Shown here: piece by piece, positions 1 to 6,492 of the stretch
How the letters are laid out: the number at the start of each line of letters is the position of its first letter
Position numbering within the stretch: position 1 is the first letter of the stretch
Assembly (NCBI GenBank): GCA_900541315.1
Contig: UQJF01000113.1
Location: 1-10,345 of the forward strand
Length of the DNA: 10,345 bases
DNA from: an uncultured Clostridium sp.
GTDB taxonomy: Bacteria; Bacillota; Clostridia; Lachnospirales; Lachnospiraceae
Direction of reading: 5' to 3'
The notes under the pieces: model-generated
What the model was told of the DNA's origin: nothing
The model's database searches: none
Seen by the model: only the letters and a program-made list of their open reading frames with translations
Position numbers and translations under genes: made by a program

Positions 1-16
1 TTATATGATATCACGT

Positions 17-34
17 ATTGATTTAGAAATCAAT
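17..34. repeat. Short perfect inverted repeat in the AT-rich flank beyond the methyltransferase gene
   Basis: ATTGATTT and AAATCAAT (8-base arms) are separated by AG. The repeat lies just downstream of the stop of the leftmost gene, in an AT-rich 45-base stretch at the contig edge. A 6-base direct repeat TAGTAC (39-44 and 47-52) lies between it and the stop codon. No T-tract follows the repeat on either strand, so it is not a convincing terminator. With only 45 bases visible, its role is unknown. Confidence 0.4.
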
Positions 35-45
35 TTGTTAGTACA

Positions 46-1551
46 CTAGTACATCCATCTCAACCCCTTTGGATAATGGTTTTTAATGATCCCGGCTGCC
101 ATTTTTCCCCAGCCAAGGCTTAGATTTCCTGTACATATCAATACCCAGCCTTTTTCACAGGACACAGACATATCCGTGGCTGCGTTCAGTGTCTCTCCTT
201 TTAAATATTTAACAGCATCTACACTGTCCGGTGCCAGTTCTTTCCATACTTTTACCTGTTCCGGTCTCAGCCAGAGAGCAAAAGCATGGGATGGCTCCAG
301 ACGGTTTTTCTTTACAGTTCCTATATGCAATCCCGGGCGAAGCACTTTTAATCCTTTTAAACTGACCATCTGAGGTGGAAGAAGATAAAGCTGATCTCCA
401 AATCGAAGATACTCTTCCCGCTTTTTTAAGAGTTCCGGCTCAATAAGTGTTTTGTCCAGAAAACGATGCAGCTCTTCCATCACTTCTTTTTCCTTTTTCG
501 GATCTATATAAGAAGGCTGGCTGCGTTTACCGGTGAATTCCCCACTGTCCTCTCTCCGACGAAGAACCGCCATAAAATGACCTTCTCCCTCTGTTTTATG
601 AGGCATAATACGGAAAGCCCGTTCCAGATGGAATTGTTCTATGGCTGTAAAAATTTCTTCTGTTTCTTCTGTTTTTTCATGTCCGTAAAAGGCCCATTTG
701 GGCACTGCATTCATCAACCCCTCTGGACATTCTCTTTCTTCCAGATAAAAATCCTCATGTTCTTGTAAAAAAGAAAGGATAGTACCTTCATTTTCCTCTG
801 GTGCAAAGGTGCAGGTAGAATATACCATGGTGCCCCCTGGTTTTAGCATAGACGCAGCATCTTCTAATATTTCTTTCTGCCTGGCTGCACACATTTTTAC
901 ATGGTCCTCACTCCACTGCTTTACCGCCTCTTCTTCCTTGCGGAACATCCCTTCTCCGGAGCAGGGGGCATCTACAGCGATCCGGTCAAAAAACTGCACA
1001 AAAAACTTTGCCAGACTTCCTGCATCCTCATTTGTGACAACACAATTTCCCACACCCATACGTTCCATGTTCTGGGAAAGGATCTTTGCCCGGCCCGGAT
1101 GGATCTCATTAGATAGAAGGAAGCCTTCTCCCTTTAACCTGGAAGCAATGTGGCTGGACTTTCCACCGGGAGCTGCACACAGATCCAGTATGTTTTCACC
1201 TGGCTTCGGATCTAAAAGTTCCACTACGGCCATAGCACTTGGTTCCTGGATATAATAAAGACCTGCTTCGTGGAAAGGATGTTTTCCTGGTCTTGCCTCC
1301 AATGGATAATAATACCCTTCTTTTACCCATGAGACCGGTGTCAGTTCCATCTGTAAGACCTGGGATGTCTTTTCTGCCAGAGACTTTACTCCCTTTTCTT
1401 CCCAGTCATCTTCTCTTCCCTCTTTTGTCTTTAAACTGTTAAAACGCAATCCCTGTACCTTTTCCTGCTCATAACTGGCTTCAAATGCACTGTATTCTTC
1501 TCCCAGCAGTTCTTTCATACGCTCTTTAAAGCGCTGTGGCAGTGTTATCAT
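46..1551 (-). CDS. rsmF: RsmF-like 16S rRNA (cytosine-C5) methyltransferase, RsmB/NOP family
   Basis: The predicted product is a 501-residue SAM-dependent RNA m5C methyltransferase of the NOL1/NOP2/Sun family. It carries the SAM-binding motif DLCAAPGGK (residues 123-131), an acidic residue in SNEI (E149), motif IV DAPCSGEG with Cys197, and motif VI YSTCTF with Cys247. In this family the motif VI cysteine attacks C6 of the target base and the motif IV cysteine helps release product. An N-terminal RNA-binding segment (about 1-90) and a C-terminal PUA-like RsmF extension (about 370-501) give the RsmF layout rather than RsmB. The start was set at ATG 1549-1551, which follows AAAGGA with about 7 bases of spacing. 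The open frame continues upstream to 1635, but that extension crosses a terminator hairpin and is unlikely to be translated. No promoter is visible in the 36 bases between terminator and start. The exact target base (C1407-like or other) is inferred and not visible in the sequence. Confidence 0.9.
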   Translation of the reverse strand: MITLPQRFKERMKELLGEEYSAFEASYEQEKVQGLRFNSLKTKEGREDDWEEKGVKSLAEKTSQVLQMELTPVSWVKEGYYYPLEARPGKHPFHEAGLYYIQEPSAMAVVELLDPKPGENILDLCAAPGGKSSHIASRLKGEGFLLSNEIHPGRAKILSQNMERMGVGNCVVTNEDAGSLAKFFVQFFDRIAVDAPCSGEGMFRKEEEAVKQWSEDHVKMCAARQKEILEDAASMLKPGGTMVYSTCTFAPEENEGTILSFLQEHEDFYLEERECPEGLMNAVPKWAFYGHEKTEETEEIFTAIEQFHLERAFRIMPHKTEGEGHFMAVLRRREDSGEFTGKRSQPSYIDPKKEKEVMEELHRFLDKTLIEPELLKKREEYLRFGDQLYLLPPQMVSLKGLKVLRPGLHIGTVKKNRLEPSHAFALWLRPEQVKVWKELAPDSVDAVKYLKGETLNAATDMSVSCEKGWVLICTGNLSLGWGKMAAGIIKNHYPKGLRWMY

Positions 1552-1587
1552 CCTATTTTCCTTTCTTTCCTCATGATACATGACAGC

Positions 1588-1626
1588 AAAAAGGCTGGCA
1601 GGTTCATCCGCCCCACCAGCCTTTTT
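1588..1626 (-). terminator. Rho-independent terminator after the DUF6465-type gene
   Basis: An 11-base perfect stem, AAAAAGGCTGG (1588-1598) with CCAGCCTTTTT (1616-1626), encloses a 17-base loop. Read on the minus strand, the GGCTGG/CCAGCC stem is followed by TTTTT. It begins 23 bases after the stop of the gene at 1650-2060. The A and T tracts are symmetrical, so it could act on both strands. It lies upstream of the ATG chosen for the methyltransferase and so supports that start. Read-through may be how the methyltransferase gene is transcribed. Confidence 0.85.
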
Positions 1627-1649
1627 CCTGATCACTTTATTAAATCCGA

Positions 1650-2060
1650 TTACAGTATTACCTTGAAGTCATCAGATGCTTCACCGTTTACTACGTAGTA
1701 AGCAGCACCTTCTTCTGCAACTATATACAGTTCAACTTCTTTGATCTCTGCATCCTTGTGTGTGTTCTTGTATGCTTCTACAGCTTTGTCTAATACGCTC
1801 TTTGCAAGAACATCCTTACCAGCGAACTGGAAGTGCACTTCCATCTTTGGCTCAGCTGCCTTCTTTGCAGATGCTCTTTTAGTAGCAGGCTTCTTTGCAG
1901 GTGCCTTCTTAACAGCCTCTTTTGCTTCTGCTGCAACTGCCTTTACAGTAGCTGCTGCTTCCTTTACAGTTTCCTTCACTACCGGAGCAGCCTCTTTTAC
2001 AGTTTCCTTTACAGTTTCTTTCACTGTAGATGTTTTAACTGCCTTCTTAGCCATTGTCAT
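1650..2060 (-). CDS. DUF6465-type protein with Lys/Ala-rich repetitive N-terminus
   Basis: This is a small protein of 136 residues with two clear parts. Residues 4-72 are rich in Lys, Ala, Val, Glu and Pro, with repeated VKETVKE/VKEAA units (13-36) and then a very basic stretch (about 47-72, AKKPATKRASAKK) like a histone H1 tail. Residues 73-136 form a compact, mostly beta domain (starting MEVHFQFAGKDV, then VELYIVAEEGAAYYVVN). I recognise this pattern as the DUF6465 family of Firmicutes, from memory; its function is not known. Nucleic-acid or polyanion binding by the basic tail is an inference. ATG 2058-2060 is supported by GGAGG (2069-2073) with 8-base spacing; the Met two codons later would be 14 bases away. 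The gene is flanked by its own consensus promoter and a strong terminator, so it is probably a highly expressed single-gene unit. Confidence 0.82.
   Translation of the reverse strand: MTMAKKAVKTSTVKETVKETVKEAAPVVKETVKEAAATVKAVAAEAKEAVKKAPAKKPATKRASAKKAAEPKMEVHFQFAGKDVLAKSVLDKAVEAYKNTHKDAEIKEVELYIVAEEGAAYYVVNGEASDDFKVIL
1959..2024. repeat. Degenerate 12-base tandem repeats encoding VKET units
   Basis: The plus strand repeats TTTACAGTTTCC and close variants several times. They code, on the minus strand, for four V-K-E-T/A units at residues 13-34 of the DUF6465-type protein. The repeats are in frame. Copy number could vary between strains by slippage without breaking the gene; that is an inference. 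Confidence 0.6.
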
Positions 2061-2085
2061 AATTCATTCCTCCCTGTTTGATCTG

Positions 2086-2114
2086 GGATATCCGGAGGCC
2101 CGGCTCCGAAATCC
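2086..2114 (-). promoter_or_regulatory. Structured 5' leader of the DUF6465-type gene
   Basis: The leader contains a hairpin: CGGAG (2093-2097) pairs with CTCCG (2104-2108) around a six-base loop, and GGAT (2086-2089) pairs with ATCC (2111-2114) as an outer stem across small internal loops. It lies between the promoter and the ribosome binding site, about 13 bases upstream of GGAGG. It is not followed by a T-tract on the minus strand, so it is not a terminator. It may stabilise the mRNA or be a protein-binding leader element. I do not recognise a known riboswitch. Confidence 0.4.
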
Positions 2115-2159
2115 GTCTATATTTCGTTCTATTAAGGTCTCTTTATTGTGTCACAACGC

Positions 2160-2188
2160 ATTATAGAATGGTTTTGGGGATTTGTCAA
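2160..2188 (-). promoter_or_regulatory. Perfect consensus sigma-A promoter for the DUF6465-type gene
   Basis: On the minus strand TTGACA (2183-2188) is followed, after exactly 17 bases, by TATAAT (2160-2165). Both hexamers match the consensus exactly. Transcription would start near 2153, giving a leader of about 90 bases before ATG 2060. It begins 13 bases after the stop of the L,D-transpeptidase gene, and no terminator is visible between the two, so some read-through from the upstream operon is possible. Confidence 0.88.
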
Positions 2189-2200
2189 TGTTTTCCAGCA

Positions 2201-4114
2201 TCACACACCTGGACCGATCTCGTCTGCAGGGGCTTTTGTGGCAAATGCAGGGCCCACTTCTTGTGTGGCATTTTCCGCAGAAGCGGTAGTTTCAACAGGC
2301 TGTACAACAGCAGATTCGGAAGGTGCCTGGGTCGGTGCAGCTGTTTCCTGTGCCTTTGTGGTCTCTCCAGGTCCTGCAGGGCTTACTGTTGGCACCGGTG
2401 TTTGTGCTGGCTGTGTCTCAGCCGGTGTTTGTGCCGGTGTCTGTGTAGGCTGTTCTGCCGGTGTGGTCTGTACAGGTACTGCTGTTTCAGCTTTTCCGGA
2501 AGCCTTGGTAGCCTGGGAATTTTCTGTACCTGCCAGATTATAGCAGATGACCGGTATTCCTGCATACACATTTTCAAATAAAGTCTTCGCAGCTGCATAA
2601 GGCATATTAATGCAGCCATGAGAACCGCTCTTTTTATAAATAGTGCCGCCAAATGTATTTCGCCAGCTGGCATCATGGAAACCAATACCGCCGTTAAAAG
2701 GCATCCAGAATTTTACCGGACTTGCATATCCCTGTCCCTTTAAAGTGGCATCTCTCTGCTTATAGGTAAGACCAAATAGTCCAGGAGGAGTTGTATATCC
2801 CTTAGATACATTTCCTGATACAAAATCAGATTCCAAAATTTTCTGTCCTTCTTTATACATGAACAGATACTGGGCAGTCAAATTCACTTCCACATAGGTA
2901 TTTCCATAGTCATTGCCGTCATGGCTGGCTGCCTTCTGGGCATAGGCAGGTTCTTTTGTAACATTCTTTCCTTCTGCCAGAGCCTCCTTTAAAGCAGCTG
3001 CCTCTGCCTGCTGATCAATCCTCCATCCATAAAAACCGCTTACTTCTACTTGCGGACCATAACTGGTCTTAAATGTGCGCTTGCTGTAAGCTGTGTTGTA
3101 TTTAGAAGCCAGGGATTTTACATATTCAGAGATCTTACTTTCATCTATGCTTACCTGCCCACCTGCATAAGAAAGCCAGGTATGGATCTTTTCTCCATCC
3201 AGGATCTCCTTTTTGCTTCCCATGGTATAGGTAATAGTCATATTGGCATAACGGTTCAGGCTTTCTGCCAGTACAATAAGGCTTTCATCATCTGAACGCA
3301 CTGCCGGTTCTTCATAACAGCCCAGCTCATCCAGATCGATCTCTTCTTTCAGATCGTTAATAGCCGCCTTTACCTCTTCCTTTACTTTTTCAGGTTTTAA
3401 CTGGTCTCCTTCTGTCTCAGGAATAACAGAATAGCCTTCTCCTTTTATATAATCCGATAAATGAGCATCCACCGGTGCAGTCACATAAGCCGGATCCATG
3501 GCATTTAAGCTGTCTACTGCCTGATCAAGAGCCTCATCCTCATAAGCCAGCATAGTCTCGATCTCATAGTTTTCCCCTTTTATCATATGAATGGGCCAGG
3601 TATAAGGATTTTGCTGCTTAAGAATGTTTTCAAGACTTCCATCAAATACAGTATTAAGCCCGATGGCACTTCCCTCTATGTTCTCAGAAGCATCATTTCT
3701 TAACACCAGGCGCAGGGAATAATCGCCTGCCTCCTTTGCCATAGCTTCTTCTACTGCTTTAGAACTCATTCCTGCTACGTTCATTCCGTTAATGCGGGTA
3801 CCTGGAAGGTATGTATTCTGGTATCTCATAGACATACCCACATATCCCGCTGCACCGGTTATTACCACACCTGCCAGTATTCCCGCTGCAAGCTTCCAGG
3901 AAAATGGCTTTTTCTCTGTTTCCTTTGTTTCATTTTCCTCTGCCTGTTTTTCTTCCCTGACAGCCTTGGCCTTTTCTCTTTCCGCTTTTTCTTTTTCTTT
4001 TCTTTCCCGCTCCCTTTCTTTAAAAGCCGACCTGCTGCGGCTTACAGGAATCTTTTTTTCTTTTTTTTCCATATCTTTTATATAAAAAACCTTTCTGACA
4101 TTATCATTTTTCAT
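2201..4114 (-). CDS. Membrane-anchored L,D-transpeptidase (VanW-like/PG-binding plus YkuD domain)
   Basis: The predicted product is a 637-residue cell-wall enzyme that forms 3-3 cross-links or attaches substrates to peptidoglycan stem peptides. Residues 1-70 are cytoplasmic and strongly charged (Lys/Glu/Arg, probably helical). One membrane segment follows at about 71-95. Residues 100-400 contain the VanW/peptidoglycan-binding type motif LPGTRINGMNVAGMS (103-117). The YkuD domain spans about 407-525, with GIGFHDASW (His480) and SHGCINM carrying catalytic Cys501. An unusual Thr/Pro/Ala/Gln/Glu-rich tail of about 110 residues follows the catalytic domain. The ATG at 4112-4114 overlaps the end of the upstream membrane-protein gene by 11 bases, which suggests translational coupling; its ribosome binding site is weak. 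The Met at residue 15 (codon 4070-4072) is an alternative start. This is the third gene of the hisC operon. Confidence 0.9.
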   Translation of the reverse strand: MKNDNVRKVFYIKDMEKKEKKIPVSRSRSAFKERERERKEKEKAEREKAKAVREEKQAEENETKETEKKPFSWKLAAGILAGVVITGAAGYVGMSMRYQNTYLPGTRINGMNVAGMSSKAVEEAMAKEAGDYSLRLVLRNDASENIEGSAIGLNTVFDGSLENILKQQNPYTWPIHMIKGENYEIETMLAYEDEALDQAVDSLNAMDPAYVTAPVDAHLSDYIKGEGYSVIPETEGDQLKPEKVKEEVKAAINDLKEEIDLDELGCYEEPAVRSDDESLIVLAESLNRYANMTITYTMGSKKEILDGEKIHTWLSYAGGQVSIDESKISEYVKSLASKYNTAYSKRTFKTSYGPQVEVSGFYGWRIDQQAEAAALKEALAEGKNVTKEPAYAQKAASHDGNDYGNTYVEVNLTAQYLFMYKEGQKILESDFVSGNVSKGYTTPPGLFGLTYKQRDATLKGQGYASPVKFWMPFNGGIGFHDASWRNTFGGTIYKKSGSHGCINMPYAAAKTLFENVYAGIPVICYNLAGTENSQATKASGKAETAVPVQTTPAEQPTQTPAQTPAETQPAQTPVPTVSPAGPGETTKAQETAAPTQAPSESAVVQPVETTASAENATQEVGPAFATKAPADEIGPGV

Positions 4115-5222
4115 TCATGAATGCTTTCAGGATATCTGCCAGCTCTTTTAAGCTGTCCGTGATATTTCTAAAGGCTCCATAATTATACAGGCTCACAAAA
4201 AACATACCACAGGGCACCGCCAGGATCATTCCTGCAATACCTTTTAATTTAAAACCTAAATACAGGAATAGCAAGGTCAGTATGGGGTTTAATCCCAGAC
4301 TGTCTCCTACTAACTTAGGCTGTACTACCTGGCGGATCACCTGGGTAAGTACATAAATAAGCAAAAGCCCTGCTGCAAAGGCATATTCTCCTCCTAGCAG
4401 CTTAATTATCCCCCATGGGAGCAGAGCTGTTCCTGCTCCAAACACCGGCAGAAAATCTAAAAATGCAATGAGGAATCCCCATAACAGGCTGTATTTTACT
4501 CCAAGTATGAAAAATCCCACTGTTAATATTATCCATACCACTGCCATGATCTTAAACTGGGCAGTAAAATAGCATTCGATCAGACGACGGGCCTCTGTCC
4601 TTATATACTTGCTGTATTTTTTTGCCCAGTCAGGCATATGGCTTCTTACAAAAGCCAGGATACGGTCTCTGTCTGCAATAAAAAAATAAGCTGACAGAAT
4701 AGTAACAACAGAGTATACCATAAGAGAGGGGATCATTTTCGCCACTGCCCCTGCTGCCTCTACTGTAGGCGGGGCAATAGAACCTGCCAGCTTTCCTACC
4801 AGTTCCCCCAGATTATTTCCCAGTTTTTCCCAGCCGGTCCTGATGCCTGCAGGTGCATAGGTAAACAGGTTTTCCAAATGGGTCAGGCTTTCCTGAACTT
4901 CCGCTTCGATCCCTGCATATAAGTCAGGCAGATCTTTCATAAAAGACCACAAAAGCCTGGCACCATTTGACACAGCCAGATAAATAAGGCCAATGACCAG
5001 AGCCAGGACTCCGGCTACAATGACCATGGAACTGTGTTTTCGCACCAGGCATAGCTTTCTCTCAAGAAAACGCACCAGCGGATTGGCCAGCATGGAGATC
5101 AGCCAGCCGATCACAAAGGGCATAAAAAATTTCAAACACCTTGGTCCGAAAAAGCATAAAAGAAGCCATCCGGACACAGGCAGCAGGATCTTTAGTATCA
5201 GACGCAGGATATGTTTATCCAT
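4104..5222 (-). CDS. YtvI-like integral membrane protein, AI-2E transporter family
   Basis: The product is a 372-residue polytopic protein of the AI-2E/PerM family (PF01594). Hydrophobic segments lie near residues 10-26, 30-48, 64-86, 163-184, 225-262 and 264-345, with a long amphipathic soluble stretch at about 90-160. Family marks are FLDFLPVFGAG (254-264) and the conserved C-terminal block QPKLVGDSLGLNPILTL (301-317), followed by GIAGMILAVP (328-337). The nearest named relative I recognise is the sporulation membrane protein YtvI. The transported substrate is not established, and a sporulation role here is only suggested by resemblance. ATG 5220-5222 follows AAAGGAAG with about 8 bases of spacing. 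The gene starts 15 bases after the hisC stop and overlaps the L,D-transpeptidase start, so the three genes are very probably one transcript. Confidence 0.88.
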   Translation of the reverse strand: MDKHILRLILKILLPVSGWLLLCFFGPRCLKFFMPFVIGWLISMLANPLVRFLERKLCLVRKHSSMVIVAGVLALVIGLIYLAVSNGARLLWSFMKDLPDLYAGIEAEVQESLTHLENLFTYAPAGIRTGWEKLGNNLGELVGKLAGSIAPPTVEAAGAVAKMIPSLMVYSVVTILSAYFFIADRDRILAFVRSHMPDWAKKYSKYIRTEARRLIECYFTAQFKIMAVVWIILTVGFFILGVKYSLLWGFLIAFLDFLPVFGAGTALLPWGIIKLLGGEYAFAAGLLLIYVLTQVIRQVVQPKLVGDSLGLNPILTLLFLYLGFKLKGIAGMILAVPCGMFFVSLYNYGAFRNITDSLKELADILKAFMNEK

Positions 5223-5237
5223 TCAATCATCTTCCTT

Positions 5238-6299
5238 TCAGGCATTGGGTAAATATGCTTCCAAAAAACGGAATAATGTATCCATTTCTTCATCTGTTCC
5301 TATAGAAATACGAAGACTGTTGTCCAGGCCAGGTGTTTTAAAATAGCGCACATAGATCTGTTCTTTCTTCAATGCCTCAAAGATCTTTTCTGCCGGAACA
5401 GACTCATGAGAAGCAAAGATAAAATTGGACCTGGAATCCGGGAACGTAAATCCCAGTTCCGCAAGACGTTTCTTTGAACGTTCTCTGGTAGCCACGATCT
5501 TTGCCAGGGTGCTTTCAAAATATGCCTTATCTTTTACTGCTTCCACACCTGCAAGTAAAGATGGCAGATTCATCGTATACGAATTATAAGAATATTTTAC
5601 GTTATTTAAGGCCCTGATCAGATCCGGATGCCCCATTGCAAAACCAATACGCATACCTGCCATGGAGTGAGACTTGCTGAAAGTCTGGACTACCAGGAGA
5701 TTTTCGTACTTTTCTAACAGCTCCAGGGCAGAAGGTCCTGCAAAATCCACATAAGCCTCATCTACAATGACCACTACATCCTGATTTGCTATTAATATCT
5801 CCTCAATCTGCTCTAAAGGCATATACACGCCGGTAGGTGCGTTTGGATTAGGGAAGATCACGCCGCCGTTTTCTTTTGCATAATCCTTTATATCAATGGT
5901 AAAATCTTCTTTTAAAGCAGGCGTCTCAAAAGGCACTTTAAACAGATCAGCCCATACTTTATAAAAAGAATAAGTCACATCCGGAAAAAGCACCGGTTTA
6001 TCTGAATTAAAGAAAGTAAGAAAACTCATCGCAAGAACATCATCAGAGCCTACTCCTACAAAAACCTGATCCTCACCCAGACCATAATAAGCAGCCAGTT
6101 CCTTTACAAGAACAGTCGCTGCAGGATCCGGATATTTGCGCAGCCGGTCTGTATCCAGTTCTTCCAAAACCTTCTTCACTCCCGGAGCTGGCGGATATGG
6201 ATTTTCATTTGTATTTAATTTTACGATCTTGTCTCCCGCAGGCTGTTCTCCCGGTACATAAGGAACCACCTGACGGATGTTCTTTTCCCAAAGTCTCAT
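5238..6299 (-). CDS. hisC: Histidinol-phosphate aminotransferase
   Basis: This is a PLP-dependent class II aminotransferase of 353 residues, the normal length for HisC. It converts imidazole acetol phosphate plus glutamate to histidinol phosphate plus 2-oxoglutarate in histidine synthesis. Visible marks are LNTNENPYPP (28-37, substrate-binding N-terminus), NPNAPTG (151-157), VIVDEAYVDF (177-186), the PLP-binding lysine K209 in TFSKSHSMAGMRIG, and R330 in SLRISIG, which binds the substrate carboxylate. Some family members also accept aromatic amino acids, so a tyrosine/phenylalanine transaminase role is possible. ATG 6297-6299 follows AGGAG with 7 bases of spacing. No other his gene is in the window; hisC instead leads an operon with two envelope genes. 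A promoter lies at 6377-6405. Confidence 0.95.
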   Translation of the reverse strand: MRLWEKNIRQVVPYVPGEQPAGDKIVKLNTNENPYPPAPGVKKVLEELDTDRLRKYPDPAATVLVKELAAYYGLGEDQVFVGVGSDDVLAMSFLTFFNSDKPVLFPDVTYSFYKVWADLFKVPFETPALKEDFTIDIKDYAKENGGVIFPNPNAPTGVYMPLEQIEEILIANQDVVVIVDEAYVDFAGPSALELLEKYENLLVVQTFSKSHSMAGMRIGFAMGHPDLIRALNNVKYSYNSYTMNLPSLLAGVEAVKDKAYFESTLAKIVATRERSKKRLAELGFTFPDSRSNFIFASHESVPAEKIFEALKKEQIYVRYFKTPGLDNSLRISIGTDEEMDTLFRFLEAYLPNA

Positions 6300-6376
6300 G
6301 ACTTATCTCCTCTCTTTCAGACATGGACATATTTCCGTACAGCATTGATAAAATAACCAGCATAGTACTTCCCTTG

Positions 6377-6405
6377 ATTTTATCCTTGAAGTCCATGATT
6401 GTCAA
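6377..6405 (-). promoter_or_regulatory. Sigma-A promoter for the hisC-ytvI-like-transpeptidase operon
   Basis: On the minus strand TTGACA (6400-6405) is followed after 17 bases by TAAAAT (6377-6382). Only one base of the -10 hexamer departs from consensus. The start point would be near 6370, leaving a leader of about 70 bases, too short for a T-box. The -35 box lies 13 bases from the -35 box of the divergent sdaAB promoter. Confidence 0.82.
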
Positions 6406-6418
6406 TATAGAAGAATCG

Positions 6419-6447
6419 TTGTTTTTTCTTACATTTTAATGTATACT
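6419..6447 (+). promoter_or_regulatory. Sigma-A promoter for sdaAB-sdaAA
   Basis: TTGTTT (6419-6424) is followed after 17 bases by TATACT (6442-6447). Spacing is ideal, with a weaker -35 than its divergent neighbour, which would suit an activated or repressed gene. The transcript would start near 6454, leaving a leader of about 40 bases before ATG 6493. A small hairpin GTTTT-AACA-AAAAC (6458-6471) falls in that leader. Confidence 0.7.
6430..6443. promoter_or_regulatory. Candidate operator: inverted repeat overlapping the sdaAB -10 box
   Basis: TACATT and AATGTA form a perfect 6-base inverted repeat around TT, within the promoter spacer and running into the first two bases of the -10 box. A dimeric regulator bound here would block RNA polymerase. 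AT-rich sequence yields such repeats by chance, so this is only a candidate. Confidence 0.3.
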
Positions 6448-6482
6448 TTTACTAATAGTTTTAACAAAAACCATAGTAAAGA

Positions 6483-6492
6483 AGGTATACCT
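6483..6492 (+). promoter_or_regulatory. Perfect palindrome AGGTATACCT over the sdaAB ribosome binding site
   Basis: AGGTATACCT is a perfect 10-base palindrome ending at the base before ATG 6493, and it contains the last bases of the AGAAGG ribosome binding site (6480-6485). The site has about 7 bases of spacing and fixes the sdaAB start at 6493 rather than the in-frame ATG at 6439, which lies inside the promoter. The palindrome may be a protein-binding site or chance. Confidence 0.35.

Noticed and set aside
1959..2024. CRISPR-like array
   Set aside because: The 12-base repeats are contiguous, have no spacers, and are in-frame coding repeats.
2078..2581. Cys-rich plus-strand open frame (167 codons)
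   Set aside because: It is the complement of the Thr/Pro/Ala tail of the L,D-transpeptidase and of the promoter region. The Cys/Arg runs come from codon complement, with no ribosome binding site.
6300..6376. T-box or histidine leader upstream of hisC
   Set aside because: The leader is only about 70 bases and I see no T-box sequence, specifier stem or His-rich leader peptide.
6205..6405. 66-codon minus-strand open frame over the hisC start
   Set aside because: It begins within the hisC promoter, upstream of the predicted transcript start, and runs out of frame into hisC.
6439..6492. N-terminal extension of sdaAB from the ATG at 6439
   Set aside because: That ATG lies in the promoter just before the -10 box, while ATG 6493 has a good ribosome binding site and matches the usual MNVFDILGP-type N-terminus.
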